64,000 nt of DNA from Adiantum capillus-veneris (taxonomy: Eukaryota; Streptophyta; Polypodiopsida; Polypodiales; Pteridaceae): assembly GCA_014529385.2 (NCBI GenBank), contig CM043957.1:82546881-82610880 (forward strand), in the 5' to 3' direction. Numbering within the stretch: position 1 is the stretch's first letter; every line of letters begins with the position of its first letter. Below the pieces are notes generated by a model. It had not been told where the DNA came from and ran no database searches. It saw only the letters and a list, made by a program, of their open reading frames with translations. This document shows, piece after piece, positions 55,692 to 64,000 of the stretch. The position numbers were made by a program, and so were the translations under genes.

Positions 55692-56090
55692 GTACTCTAA
55701 GCAAATTGATTCGTCCCTTTATTGGGGAGTATGATACCTTCACATGTTGGAAGAAAGACATATTACTAGAAGACCATGTGGATTTTATTCATGCACACAG
55801 TAAAAGAGAAAAATGAATGGCCGGAATAGTCTGTATATTTCAGGTGCTTCCTATCATTTACAATGCGTCAAATACATTATTCACATATAATAATTTGTCT
55901 CGTTTTATTAGCCTTAAAAAAAAAAAAAGTTTTTGTCGAAATAGGATCACTCAACATATTGTACATTATATCAAGATTAATCAATCCCCCAAGATTAGAA
56001 TTGATGTATCAGTACTTGTTAAGCTTTTGGTGGGGGATAGGTCCACTTGGTGGCCTATCGCCCACCTTTCCTTTGGGATGGGGGGGAGGG

Positions 56091-56091
<1 letters not shown>

Positions 56092-56147
<56 letters not shown>
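56092..56147. repeat. (CA)n microsatellite beside the Penelope-like element
   Basis: About 28 CA units following GGGGGGAGGGC. Confidence 0.97.
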
Positions 56148-56148
<1 letters not shown>

Positions 56149-57212
56149 TTAAACATGACAATTTGGTTTTATCCATAGTAGATGAGAGCTTTCTGTCTTA
56201 GTACAACTTCTTGTTCGGGATCCCTATCTTGTATTTTCATCCTTGATGGGTAGATTGGCAGCCCATACCCCATTTTGTTCGTGTTCCATGTTCAGACTTT
56301 CAGTTGGTGGATCTTATGACACAGGGCCAAAGTTCTCTCTTGTTATATACTCCTCTTGCCACATGATCCAACAGTAGGGGTCACATGCATTATGCTTGTC
56401 CCAAACCGTACGCCTGGCACCTCATAAATTGCATATAAAGCATGATATACTTGTACAAATACACAATTTGGGAACTCTCACTTAACTCATTGCATGTGCA
56501 CTCCCTTCTTGATCTTTTGGCATATGAATGCTAGAGGCTAATACTAATGCCGATGTTACAATTTCTCTCACCACCGTATTGACCTCCCATGGATGCCTTC
56601 GTCAATGGCACATACACATTTGGTACCAAGGTTTTGTGGCTATTCTACCTACACACATAGGCATAAATATGTTTGTGCATGGCTCAACTGCCGTAGATAC
56701 ATTTAGCGCACGCTTTTACACGTGTGTGTTGATAACTGATTCAATTAAATGTACCCTCTTAGCCCCACCCACATGTTTCTTCTATCGTCGCCATCGACTA
56801 TGGCAATTCATCTTTTCTGGATCTGGCAACAATTTACTCCTCTGCCTACTTGTGCTACTAGAGATGCATGTGCTGGGAAATAAAGGAGATCCTAGAAGTG
56901 TTAATAAAATATCTTACCTTCCACCTCTCATTAAAAGCCTTGCATGTTGAACCACATATCTCAGCATTATATACGAACAGGTTTGTCTCGCCAGTAGTTT
57001 TTTCTCTTGCATTTTCAAAACCAGTGATCCTCCTTTGCTCCCCAATCTTGGGCATCCCTCATCCTTCATCGCATCATCCTTTTGCTCTCCTTGGCCTTAG
57101 CGGAATTCTGTTCCTCCCCTATTTGGTACACAGGAGGTACGTAATGGCATATTTTTAGACATCAATTTCTCTCTCGGTATCTCTTGCACACGCATACGAT
57201 GGTTCTCTCACT

Positions 57213-57276
<64 letters not shown>

Positions 57277-57715
57277 TAAGCTCTCTGTGAGGACGAGCTT
57301 GACTACTTCAGAAAATGGCCTACCTTGACCAACTATTGGGACTTGTGGAGGATCACCTCCCCTACGGGCTTGCTAATTGGATTAACCAATTGGTCATACT
57401 ACCAGCATCTACAGTTCAACCTAAACATTCAGGTAGGTGCTATTGCACCTACCAGTTCTTCATTTACACTCTAAATGGTTACAAAAGTTTAGGCTTAGAT
57501 GGTTACGTTGGGTAAGTTGCCGAGAAACTTCCATTAATCACAAGTAATGATTGTATATGATATATGGTTTTCCCTTATTTTTTTAAAACCTTATGTGAAT
57601 CTTATGATGGGGGATTTAGGGTGATGTTGAAAAAGAAAAAAAAGGGGATAACTGACATGTCGTACTGTGATACCAAAAACTTCGCTGGCTTTGATATATT
57701 TTTGCAGAATCATTA
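56148..57715. other. no recognised gene
   Basis: Contains a 141-codon plus frame (56528-56950) and a 67-codon plus frame (57315-57515) without recognisable motifs, and (CT)n(CA)n at 57203-57270. I see no supported gene here. Confidence 0.5.
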
Positions 57716-57979
57716 TGTGCGCGTCTGTCGCACGTGTCGGAGCTAGGGACTTGCCGAGCACCGTGTGCAATCCACGAAGGCTGCAAGCACACAACTAGCA
57801 GGCCTAGCAAGCTAACAGAGAGCAGGGGTGTCACTCACCTCCTTGCGCTTGTCGTCGTGAAGGATTCCTCGCCGCGAAGAAGAGGGAGCCGCCGCCGTAC
57901 TGCGCTCAACCGCCTCGCCGCCGCAGGTGCCGTCGCAATGCTCGATCTCACACACACTCTCTCCTTCTCTCCCTCAAGC

Positions 57980-58024
<45 letters not shown>

Positions 58025-58321
58025 TGAGCACACAATGGAGATGGGGATGGAGATAGGGCAAGAGCACTTCTTCTATTGGACACTGAGAGAATAGGTCAAT
58101 TTTAGGTTTAGGTGACTTTTATATGAGCTCGCCCCATTCACATTTAGGCACCCATGCTTAGCCAACTAACCCTTGCGTGTTCCAGTTAGAGTGCGCCTCT
58201 CATCGGCGATCACTCTACCCTTTTCCTATTGGACTGACAAGCCCGATGCCTGACTCTACTAAATAAATAATACGGCGTCCGTCGTAGGCGATAGGGTGTC
58301 CGTGAGCCACGAGGGTTAACA
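57716..58321 (-). repeat. gypsy-type LTR end, minus strand (left border uncertain)
   Basis: On the minus strand a polypurine tract (AGGAAGGGGGGCA, 58322-58334) is followed by TGTTAACCCTCGTGG. About 180 bp in is a TATA box (CATATAAAAG, about 58112-58121). Then come a (TG)n tract and a GC-rich leader with a splice-donor-like GGAGGTGAGTG (about 57830). The proposed end CGCGCACA (57716) is a guess. Only about 80 bp of the internal region is left on the right. Confidence 0.55.
57977..58021. repeat. (CG)(CA)n microsatellite
   Basis: Alternating purine-pyrimidine tract CGCGTGCGCGCGCG followed by (CA)n. Confidence 0.95.
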
Positions 58322-58334
58322 TGCCCCCCTTCCT

Positions 58335-59531
58335 GATGTAGATTCCGTCCTCAGAAGCTATTGAGTTGAAGCTTGTTATGTCCATGTTGTAGAGCATCTG
58401 GATTTGAATCTGCAAGGCAAAGTCACTATTTCAGCAAGCGGAATTATATGGCCATAAATCATAAGGGGAATGTAAAGTACATGTGAAATGAGTAAATGCA
58501 AGATTTATGAAATGTTAGACTGCCATTAAGGAAAAATAAATCGCACTTTGAGTAAATTAATTAATCAAGAGTTTTGGGCTTATGGGTGATTCTATCAATT
58601 AGTTAGCTATGACTAAGGTTAACACAACTACTCTAGTACTAGCTAAGCTAAGAAGATTATCTAAATGCAAGATTCCCTAATTGTGCTTTTCAGCTTTGAT
58701 TAGCCAACTAGCTCTTACAATTGCAAACAAAATCTTGAAATGTTAACTGTAAGCTCGATGGAAGTCTTTTAAATGTCATTCATTTTTTTCTTTTTTACTT
58801 TGGTTCACAATCATTTGACGTGTGTGCTTATTTTGTATGTCCGGGGCTTTTTGCTTCTCAAAGAAAAGCGCCCACACTGAGAACCTCTAGGGCTCTAGTA
58901 CCATAGACAATACATGTGAGTGAAGTGCCAAATCAAGCCAGGATTTCTCTTCCAGCATTAGATTTTTCATTTGTGGTACTTGTGTTTTTTGCTTCCATTT
59001 CCTTTGTATTCTCACTAGTGTTTTTGTTGTTTAAGTGAGCAAGCTTCTCTATGTCTTAAACATTCCTAAGGTCTCAAATACTCAGATAATTTTATCAGCT
59101 AGGCCTAGTGGTCAAGCAAATGAATTAACCTAAAGTCACGGTCTCCTAATCTCAAGGCTCATCCACCATAAGATTAAACTCTAGTTCCATCAACTTAAGC
59201 AAAGACAAATTTATACATCTATAATGGCAGATAACAAACATAACTATTGCACTCAAATAGACCATGAAAAATCATTATTAGCAATTATACATATCCACCA
59301 ACATGAATCATGGAAAGTAGTACACCCGGAGGTATGGAGTTGCTCATTTTGTCGAAGCAGATGTTGTCAGCCATGTGGATGGAAATCCATATAAGTCCTA
59401 CCTAACACATCCAAAAAACAAGCACTATACCCCTAGGAGGCATGTCAGTGTGAAAAAATTAAAACTCCTAGAAAACAAACTCAAAACACAATCCAGACCC
59501 CTAACCTACCTATCTGTCATCCCTTTTAGAA
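58335..59531. other. no recognised gene
   Basis: AT-rich sequence. 59095-59170 has a weak tRNA-like pattern (GGCCTAGTGGTCAAG, then AAGGCTCATCC), possibly a degenerate SINE. Nothing else is supported. Confidence 0.5.
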
Positions 59532-59954
59532 TCAAGGAAAGAGGATATTATATAAACTGGGTGGCCATCCTAAGGCTAGGCCTCTATCCTCATCATCTAG
59601 ATAAACGAAATCATTTTCCGTGAGGCCATAGTCTTCCTCGGTCTCTATTATTTCTTCTTCATCATCCTCTTGCGCAAGCGTGTTAATCAAGAACCTCGCG
59701 ATGCGTGGATACTCATCTTGTGCAAAAGAATAAGCATGTGCCACCGGAGAAACATTCGCTACTGGGTAGGGATCACTGGTTATCCATAGACGTATTAGCC
59801 ATTCTAACTCCTCAAAATTTCGCTCAGGCGCAAGTCTCTCTACCAAATCCCATTCGCAAGAAAGTACAGGGTAGCAGATGTGAAACACTTGAGAAAAAGA
59901 AAAAGGGTACCTTTCATAAAAAATAGAAGCGCATGCCTCTGGTGAACTTGCCAT
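59532..59954 (-). CDS. hypothetical 140-aa acidic protein
   Basis: Intact frame starting MASSPEACASIFYERYPFSF with a good plant start context (AGAGATGGCA). The middle has WDLVERLAPERNFEELEWL; the C-terminal half is strongly acidic (QEDDEEEIIETEEDYG, YLDDEDRG). No signal peptide, membrane segment or known motif is seen. A TATA box (60155-60166) and PPT/LTR-like start (60244) lie about 200-290 bp upstream in the same direction, so it may be driven by an LTR promoter or be the first ORF of the element whose LTR this is. Absence of stops among so many decayed sequences is notable, but 140 codons can stay open by chance. Confidence 0.4.
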   Translation of the reverse strand: MASSPEACASIFYERYPFSFSQVFHICYPVLSCEWDLVERLAPERNFEELEWLIRLWITSDPYPVANVSPVAHAYSFAQDEYPRIARFLINTLAQEDDEEEIIETEEDYGLTENDFVYLDDEDRGLALGWPPSLYNILFP

Positions 59955-59959
59955 CTCTG

Positions 59960-60244
59960 AGAATATAGATAGATTTGGTTAGGTCTTTAAAACATGAGTT
60001 GTTTTTGTGTGCTGCTTGATGTGACATGGTGAATTTAGACTTATGTGTAGGATCTGATAGGGTGCTCTCTCGTTGCTAGTCGCTCTTGCTCTTTTACTTA
60101 AAAATAAATAAATAAAAATCCTTTTTTTGTTTGTTTGCTAGAACTAGTATAAGGCTTTATATATACATTCCCTAGGATTGGAGATTGAGAGGTCAGGGAG
60201 GAAGGTTTAGAGGGAAGCAAGTGAATGATGGATGTCAGCAAACA
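59960..60244 (-). promoter_or_regulatory. LTR-like promoter, minus strand
   Basis: On the minus strand: polypurine tract AAGGAAGGGGGGAA, then TGTTTGCTGACATCC at 60244, a TATA box (TATATATAAAGCC, 60154-60166) and an A/T-rich leader. The same order (PPT, TGTT, TATA) is found at 58321. The LTR end near 59960 is not defined. Confidence 0.5.
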
Positions 60245-60265
60245 TTCCCCCCTTCCTTGGGTAGA

Positions 60266-60877
60266 TCATACCTTTTGGAATGATGTCGTCACCTTTTGAA
60301 AGCAATTGTTCCAAGTTGTTATGGGTGAAGGCTTTAACCAATAGTTTTCGATCACCCTATGTGTTTCATCTAGTTGCAAGGGTGGTAAGGTACTCTTCCA
60401 TGATTTTATTTGCAACATTGTTGTAGGTGGTGAACCTACAACGGGAGGTGCAAACTCTTTCTTGCTTGTGTGGATATGTACAATGGTAGGTGGAGGTTGT
60501 GTCAAAGCTTCTATTTGCGTATAGGAACTACATGAAGAGCAAGAAGCTTCATTTGATTTCCCTGTTCCAGAGCTAGGTGGAACAAATCGTTCTTTCTTTG
60601 GTACCCAAAGTAGCTCTAGAGTGGGTGTGTAACATTCCATGATTTTTTCCTTTCCACGATTTTCAATTTGTTTTGGAGCCACAGGATTGGGTTTACATGG
60701 GCCAGGTGACAGCAGGTAAGAGTACAATTTATGTTTGGGCACCCAGATTTGATCATTTCCTTCATAGTATCCTTGGGCTTCCAATAGTCGTTTAGGAATC
60801 CAGCGCAATGTTTCTTTACATTTCTTGGACTGAGTGGGACGTTTCTTACGAGGCTTTCGTTTTTTAGCACCAGCCAT
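60266..60877 (-). CDS. hypothetical 203-aa basic, Pro-rich protein with W[IV]PK motifs
   Basis: Intact frame. The best start is the ATG at 60877 (ACCATGGCT context), not the GTG two codons earlier. The N-terminus is strongly basic (KKRKPRKKRPTQSKK), nuclear-signal-like. Three Trp-Pro-Lys motifs follow: RWIPKRLLEAQGYY, QIWVPKHK and LWVPKKER. The rest is Ser/Thr/Pro-rich. It ends 17 bp before a polypurine tract and LTR-like start (60244), the place of a 3'-terminal ORF in a minus-strand LTR element; a non-autonomous element or a gag remnant are both possible. The right side abuts gypsy J in opposite orientation. Family unknown. Confidence 0.45.
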   Translation of the reverse strand: MAGAKKRKPRKKRPTQSKKCKETLRWIPKRLLEAQGYYEGNDQIWVPKHKLYSYLLSPGPCKPNPVAPKQIENRGKEKIMECYTPTLELLWVPKKERFVPPSSGTGKSNEASCSSCSSYTQIEALTQPPPTIVHIHTSKKEFAPPVVGSPPTTMLQIKSWKSTLPPLQLDETHRVIENYWLKPSPITTWNNCFQKVTTSFQKV

Positions 60878-60883
60878 GGTCAC

Positions 60884-61289
60884 TAAAGAAGCTTTAAGGA
60901 CCCACTTGTATGTTTTCTTTGTTATATTAGGATACTATGGTCCTTTCCAAATCTTGAAGCCCATCAATGAGACGGCTTATCAACTCAAGTTGCCCAACCA
61001 TTGGCTTATACACAATGCCTTTCATGTAAGCCTACTTAAGCCCTACAAAGGAGAGCCACCAATTGAACCAATTATTGAAGACCCTCCCGAAGTTGAAGAC
61101 CAAGAAGAGGTGCTACAACCCGAAACTGTCCTTCGGCATGAAGACAAGGTACTACGACATGGTAAGATAATCCGACGGTATCTTATTAAGTTCAAAAATT
61201 ATCCTTTTGAAGATGCTAGATGGATGCAAGGAGTACAACTTAAGGATAGTATGAACCTTGTCAATGCTTACAATGCTACATTAGAGTAA
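60884..61289 (+). pseudogene. gypsy J integrase tail and chromodomain
   Basis: Reads GYYGPFQILKPINETAYQL, HNAFHVSLLKPYKGEPP, IIEDPPEVEDQEEVLQPE and the chromodomain-like GKIIRRYLIKFKNYPFEDARWMQ. It is closely related to the C-terminus of D. The first 17 residues of the open frame (before about 60900) are antisense to the 203-aa frame and are not integrase. The rest of pol and gag is missing. Confidence 0.88.
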
Positions 61290-61649
61290 GCAAATGTACA
61301 AATTTCTTTTAAATGACTCATGTTTTTGTCTTATAAGACTAGTCCTCTTTTTAATTGTGCACAAATTTAACTAGTATGCATGCTTGGAATCATGTTTATG
61401 ATGACGACGTCTCTCAAACACCAAGTAGAATTTGTCACTCTACTTTGGGAGACTGAAATGGACTAAAGAGAAGACATGCTTGCGGCAGCTATGTCTCCCA
61501 AGCACCAAATGGATTAGTCATCCATTTTGGAAAGATGTCGTAGGGTAAAAAAGGGATCCTCTACCCGCTAAGTACGATTGACTAATGACTAAGGCTTTAT
61601 CTCTTCTACCTCATAGTCGAGGACGACTATGATTTCAAGAGAGAGGTAA
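61290..61649 (+). other. gypsy J pol-to-LTR spacer and polypurine tract
   Basis: 360 bp without an open frame. It contains two copies of a CCAAGCACCAAATGGATTAGTC-like block (61416 and 61498) and ends with the PPT CAAGAGAGAGGTAA (61636-61649). Confidence 0.65.
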
Positions 61650-63130
61650 TGTCATAAAATCTAATATCTAACCAACCCAAATGATTTTCTCATATTAAAT
61701 TGATCACTTAATGTGGGAGAATAAACGGGAACAAGTGTTAAGATATAGATATGTGCTTATAGATCTATCTCAACACGGGGCCAATAGTAAAGGGGCCCAA
61801 ATGGGAGATGGTCTATCAAGAGCAAGGCTAACCAATGGAACATAAGACCTTAGGGTTAGCTTCATTGAAGACCTCCAATAATGTGTGTAAAAGTCCTTTG
61901 ACCTTAGGTAAGCTAGGGCTGAGCTTGAGGTGGGAACCCGGCCCAAACTCGAGGTGCTTGTCGTGCTTGAGGTGCTTGTCCTGCTTGAGGTGCTTGTCAT
62001 GCTTGAGGTGCTTGATTAAGATTCTTGAGGTGCTTGACTGGCTCCATGCTTGAGGTGCTTGACTTGGTGCATGATTAAGGTGCTTGAGGTGCCTTGAGAA
62101 GCTTGCCTGAGATGCTTGTGGGAACACCCCCTACTTCAAGTGCTTAGTCATGCTTGATGACTAAGGGGCTTGCTCATCCAAAGTCAAAAAGATCCCTACA
62201 AGGAGGGGGGCGAGCCTACAAGGGGGGGGGGGATGAAAGAGAACACACACTCACACATAAGGGAAGCCCCAGCTTGAAGAGGCAGCAAGGATACTTGTCA
62301 AGTTCGTCCTCATGTTGCCCTCATGGTGTGCCTGAAACCTATTGGTTGGCCACCCAAGGGGTCCAATGATAATAAAGGATATTTAATTAATTGATTTTGC
62401 ATTTATCAAGTCCTCTCTCTCAAAGGGGAAAGGGGGACACTTGTCCCAAGGCTATGTCCCAAGGCTATCCCTGTTGCTTGTAATGGCTCCTGCTTGTGAT
62501 TGGCTAGGCCTGGAGGGGTCCAATAAGCTTCAAGCATGAGCTACGAGGGGGGGTCGACCCAAGCAAGCTAGAGGGGTGCTTAGGGGGTATACTCACCCAC
62601 ACACACTCACAAACACTCTCATTGTGTACTATGCACAGTGCAAGAGCTCCCTCTCTTTCTCCAAGCAAGTAGAGGTTGAGAGCCTACACCAACACTCTTG
62701 GCTATGGAGTGCAAATCCATCCAAGAGCCATGCTTCAATGCTTGAGCTTGCCATCTATTTCTTCTTCATTACTATGCTATTATGTATGGTAGCACAAGAG
62801 TTATGATAAGTGAGGAACTAGCTCTTTCTCGTATGAAATGTTTCTTCTTCCTCTTCCCTACCCTCATTCCCTGCTAGCTCTCTCCACCTTCGAAGGTGTT
62901 TGAGGTCTTGGGACTGAGGCTTGGTATAGTTAAAGCTTTCTTCAAGTTTAGGTTATGCTATGATGGTGATGCATGAAGCTTTCCATCTTCATTGCTTCAC
63001 CTGGGTCACAAGGAAGACAAAGAATGTATTGTAACAAGTCTCTCTTTATGGGAGAAATCATAATACAAATGCCTATTGGAGGGGGGACCGGCTCCACATA
63101 AATCCGGTCTTCAACTGTTGTCATGTTGTC
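61650..63130 (+). repeat. long LTR of gypsy J (right end uncertain)
   Basis: Begins TGTCATAAAATCTAATATC, includes the CACGGGGCCAA block, about eight GCTTGAGGTGCTTG repeats (61928-62115), a G-run, a polyadenylation-like region near 63050 and a pyrimidine-rich 3' part. Its first ~1.05 kb matches 6214-7112 in reverse. The 3' end is not defined; 63130 is approximate. Confidence 0.75.
61928..62115 (+). repeat. tandem GCTTGAGGTGCTTG repeats inside the J LTR
   Basis: Unit of about 18-19 bp (CTTGAGGTGCTTGTC.TG) in about eight imperfect copies. The homologous LTR in B has fewer copies (6727-6816). Confidence 0.9.
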
Positions 63131-64000
63131 TAAATTCTCTCTCTTGCAAAAGTATTGTCTATGCCAAGTTAACTAATTGCTATGATTATGTTGCTATCTT
63201 CAATTATGTCAACCCGCTATGCTCACAAAATCATTTCTTGAAAGTACTCTCATTAAATTCGGCTACTCTCAAATTGAATAGGCAAATTCCATTACATGTG
63301 GTGGTCCATAGTTCATATGAGTGGCCCTAGGCATAGCAGATGTCGGATGTGACATGCTAATGCTAGCCGGTATAGTCCCATGGAAATAAGAACTTGTGTA
63401 TTGTGGTTGTGGAGCGTAGGTAGTTGAAACAATGGGAGGGGTAGTCAATTCCTCCTAGTTTCTACTTGGGTACATGGCTTAAAATAGAAAGTTGAAGGGT
63501 GACTTGTGGAGGGAAAGGTGAAGGCTTTGCCCCACATGCTTTCTCCTTTCACTTGAGCACTAGCCTATATATAGTGAATAGCATTTACCTTATAACATAA
63601 GACCAAGACCAAGCCCAAGCCCAAGCTCAAGCTCAAGCTCATCAAATGATCCCGATCCCGATCTACCTTTTTAGACAAACTTAAAATATTGCCCCCCACC
63701 AATAAATCAAATTTATTTTTTAGCCATTGCATTTTTTACGTTTTTTGTCATTTTTGTTTTTTATTTTCTATTTTTCTGTGCAGAAAACGAAATATTCTCT
63801 GTTTTTTGCAGAAAACGAAATGGTCTAGCTGTGCAAAACACGAAATGAAAAAATATTCTTTGTTTTTGTGCAGAAATCGAAATGAGCTAACTGTGCAGAA
63901 AATGAAATGAGCTAACCCACGACACATCACAACCTTCCTACTTAAGCTTGGTGTCTCCACAGGGCAGCACAGAGTGCTTTCCGGAGCTTGGTGCAGGGCA
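63131..64000. other. flanking sequence with short repeats, no gene
   Basis: 63599-63640 is a hexamer repeat (CCAAGC/TCAAGC). 63776-63917 has five copies of TGTGCAGAAAACGAAAT with variants. No gene is seen. Confidence 0.7.

Larger units (their letters stand above)
52990..56060 (+). mobile_element. Penelope-like or related retroelement, decayed
   Basis: A three-kilobase AT-rich plus-strand region reads as successive pieces of one large protein: 53040-53560 (helical, LEIKQIENVINPLLDF and LADRVKETKKFLKN), 53860-54110 (PLKGKEPMKKRTHSLG with a nuclear-signal-like basic pair), 54347-54643, 54679-54960 and the RT at 55008-55691. Frameshifts and stops separate them. No LTR, PBS or PPT is visible. Ends are undefined; a (CA)n tract begins at 56092. 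Confidence 0.6.

Noticed and set aside
55817-56201. Two open frames containing His-Thr repeats
   Set aside because: They are translations of the (CA)n microsatellite at 56092-56147.
57734-58083. Arg/Ala-rich frames on both strands
   Set aside because: They reflect a GC-rich leader and an alternating CG/CA tract inside an LTR-like sequence; no motif supports a protein.
60834-60900. N-terminal extension of the J integrase frame
   Set aside because: This part is the complement of the 203-aa minus-strand frame and has no integrase similarity; homology starts at about 60900.
61928-62115. CRISPR-like array
   Set aside because: Units are contiguous and imperfect with no unique spacers, inside a plant LTR.
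61770-62127. Repetitive His-Leu-Lys frames on the minus strand
   Set aside because: They are translations of the GCTTGAGGTGCTTG tandem array in the J LTR.

Overview
The window is a gene-poor, heavily nested stretch of plant nuclear DNA. Several lines point to a land plant: Ty1/copia elements primed by initiator-Met tRNA (TGGTATCAGAGC), chromodomain-bearing Ty3/gypsy elements, an L1-type LINE, tRNA-derived SINE-like heads, long CT/GT/GA/CA microsatellites and short GT-AG introns. The density of decayed elements and a Penelope-like reverse transcriptase suggest a large genome such as a fern, lycophyte or gymnosperm. That is inference; the species cannot be fixed from the sequence. I found no intact, confidently functional host gene.

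Layout. 1-9992: two divergently oriented copies of one copia family (C1, 227-bp LTRs), A on the minus strand (1-2945) and B on the plus strand (5207-9992). They flank 2.26 kb of a decayed minus-strand coding region; B also carries a truncated long gypsy LTR (6214-7112). 10240-13600: gypsy element D (RNase H, integrase, chromodomain, then a long LTR). 14643-19930: gypsy element E, minus strand, full-length in structure with unusually short 123-125-bp LTRs. 20050-32137: gypsy integrase F, split by C1 copia G (20927-31623, TSD ACTCA), which is itself split by C2 copia H (24116-29649, TSD CTGAG). 32138-34700: LTR-like debris with repeated modules. 34700-38650: two head-to-head gypsy gag regions forming a 1.6-kb inverted repeat. 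38660-41062: decayed LINE ending in poly(A). 42559-43327: exons of an unidentified spliced gene relic. 44134-49701: second C2 copia copy (H2), plus strand. 49702-52540: no gene; promoter-like and SINE-like sequence. 52990-56060: decayed Penelope-like element. 57716-58321 and about 59960-60244: two minus-strand LTR ends. 59532-59954 and 60266-60877: two open, unidentified minus-strand reading frames. 60884 to about 63130: 3' end and long LTR of gypsy J. 63300-64000: repeats.

How the parts relate. The nesting gives a relative history: F is older than G, which is older than H. LTR divergence counted by eye agrees, with about 20 differences per 227 bp in G against 4 substitutions and one 2-bp indel in H. 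Neither C2 copy is autonomous: H has three pol stops, a damaged zinc knuckle and a mutated integrase aspartate, while H2 has different stops and intact versions of those motifs. Stops in the older remnants often replace Gln or Arg codons in a C-to-T pattern, consistent with decay of methylated, silenced DNA.
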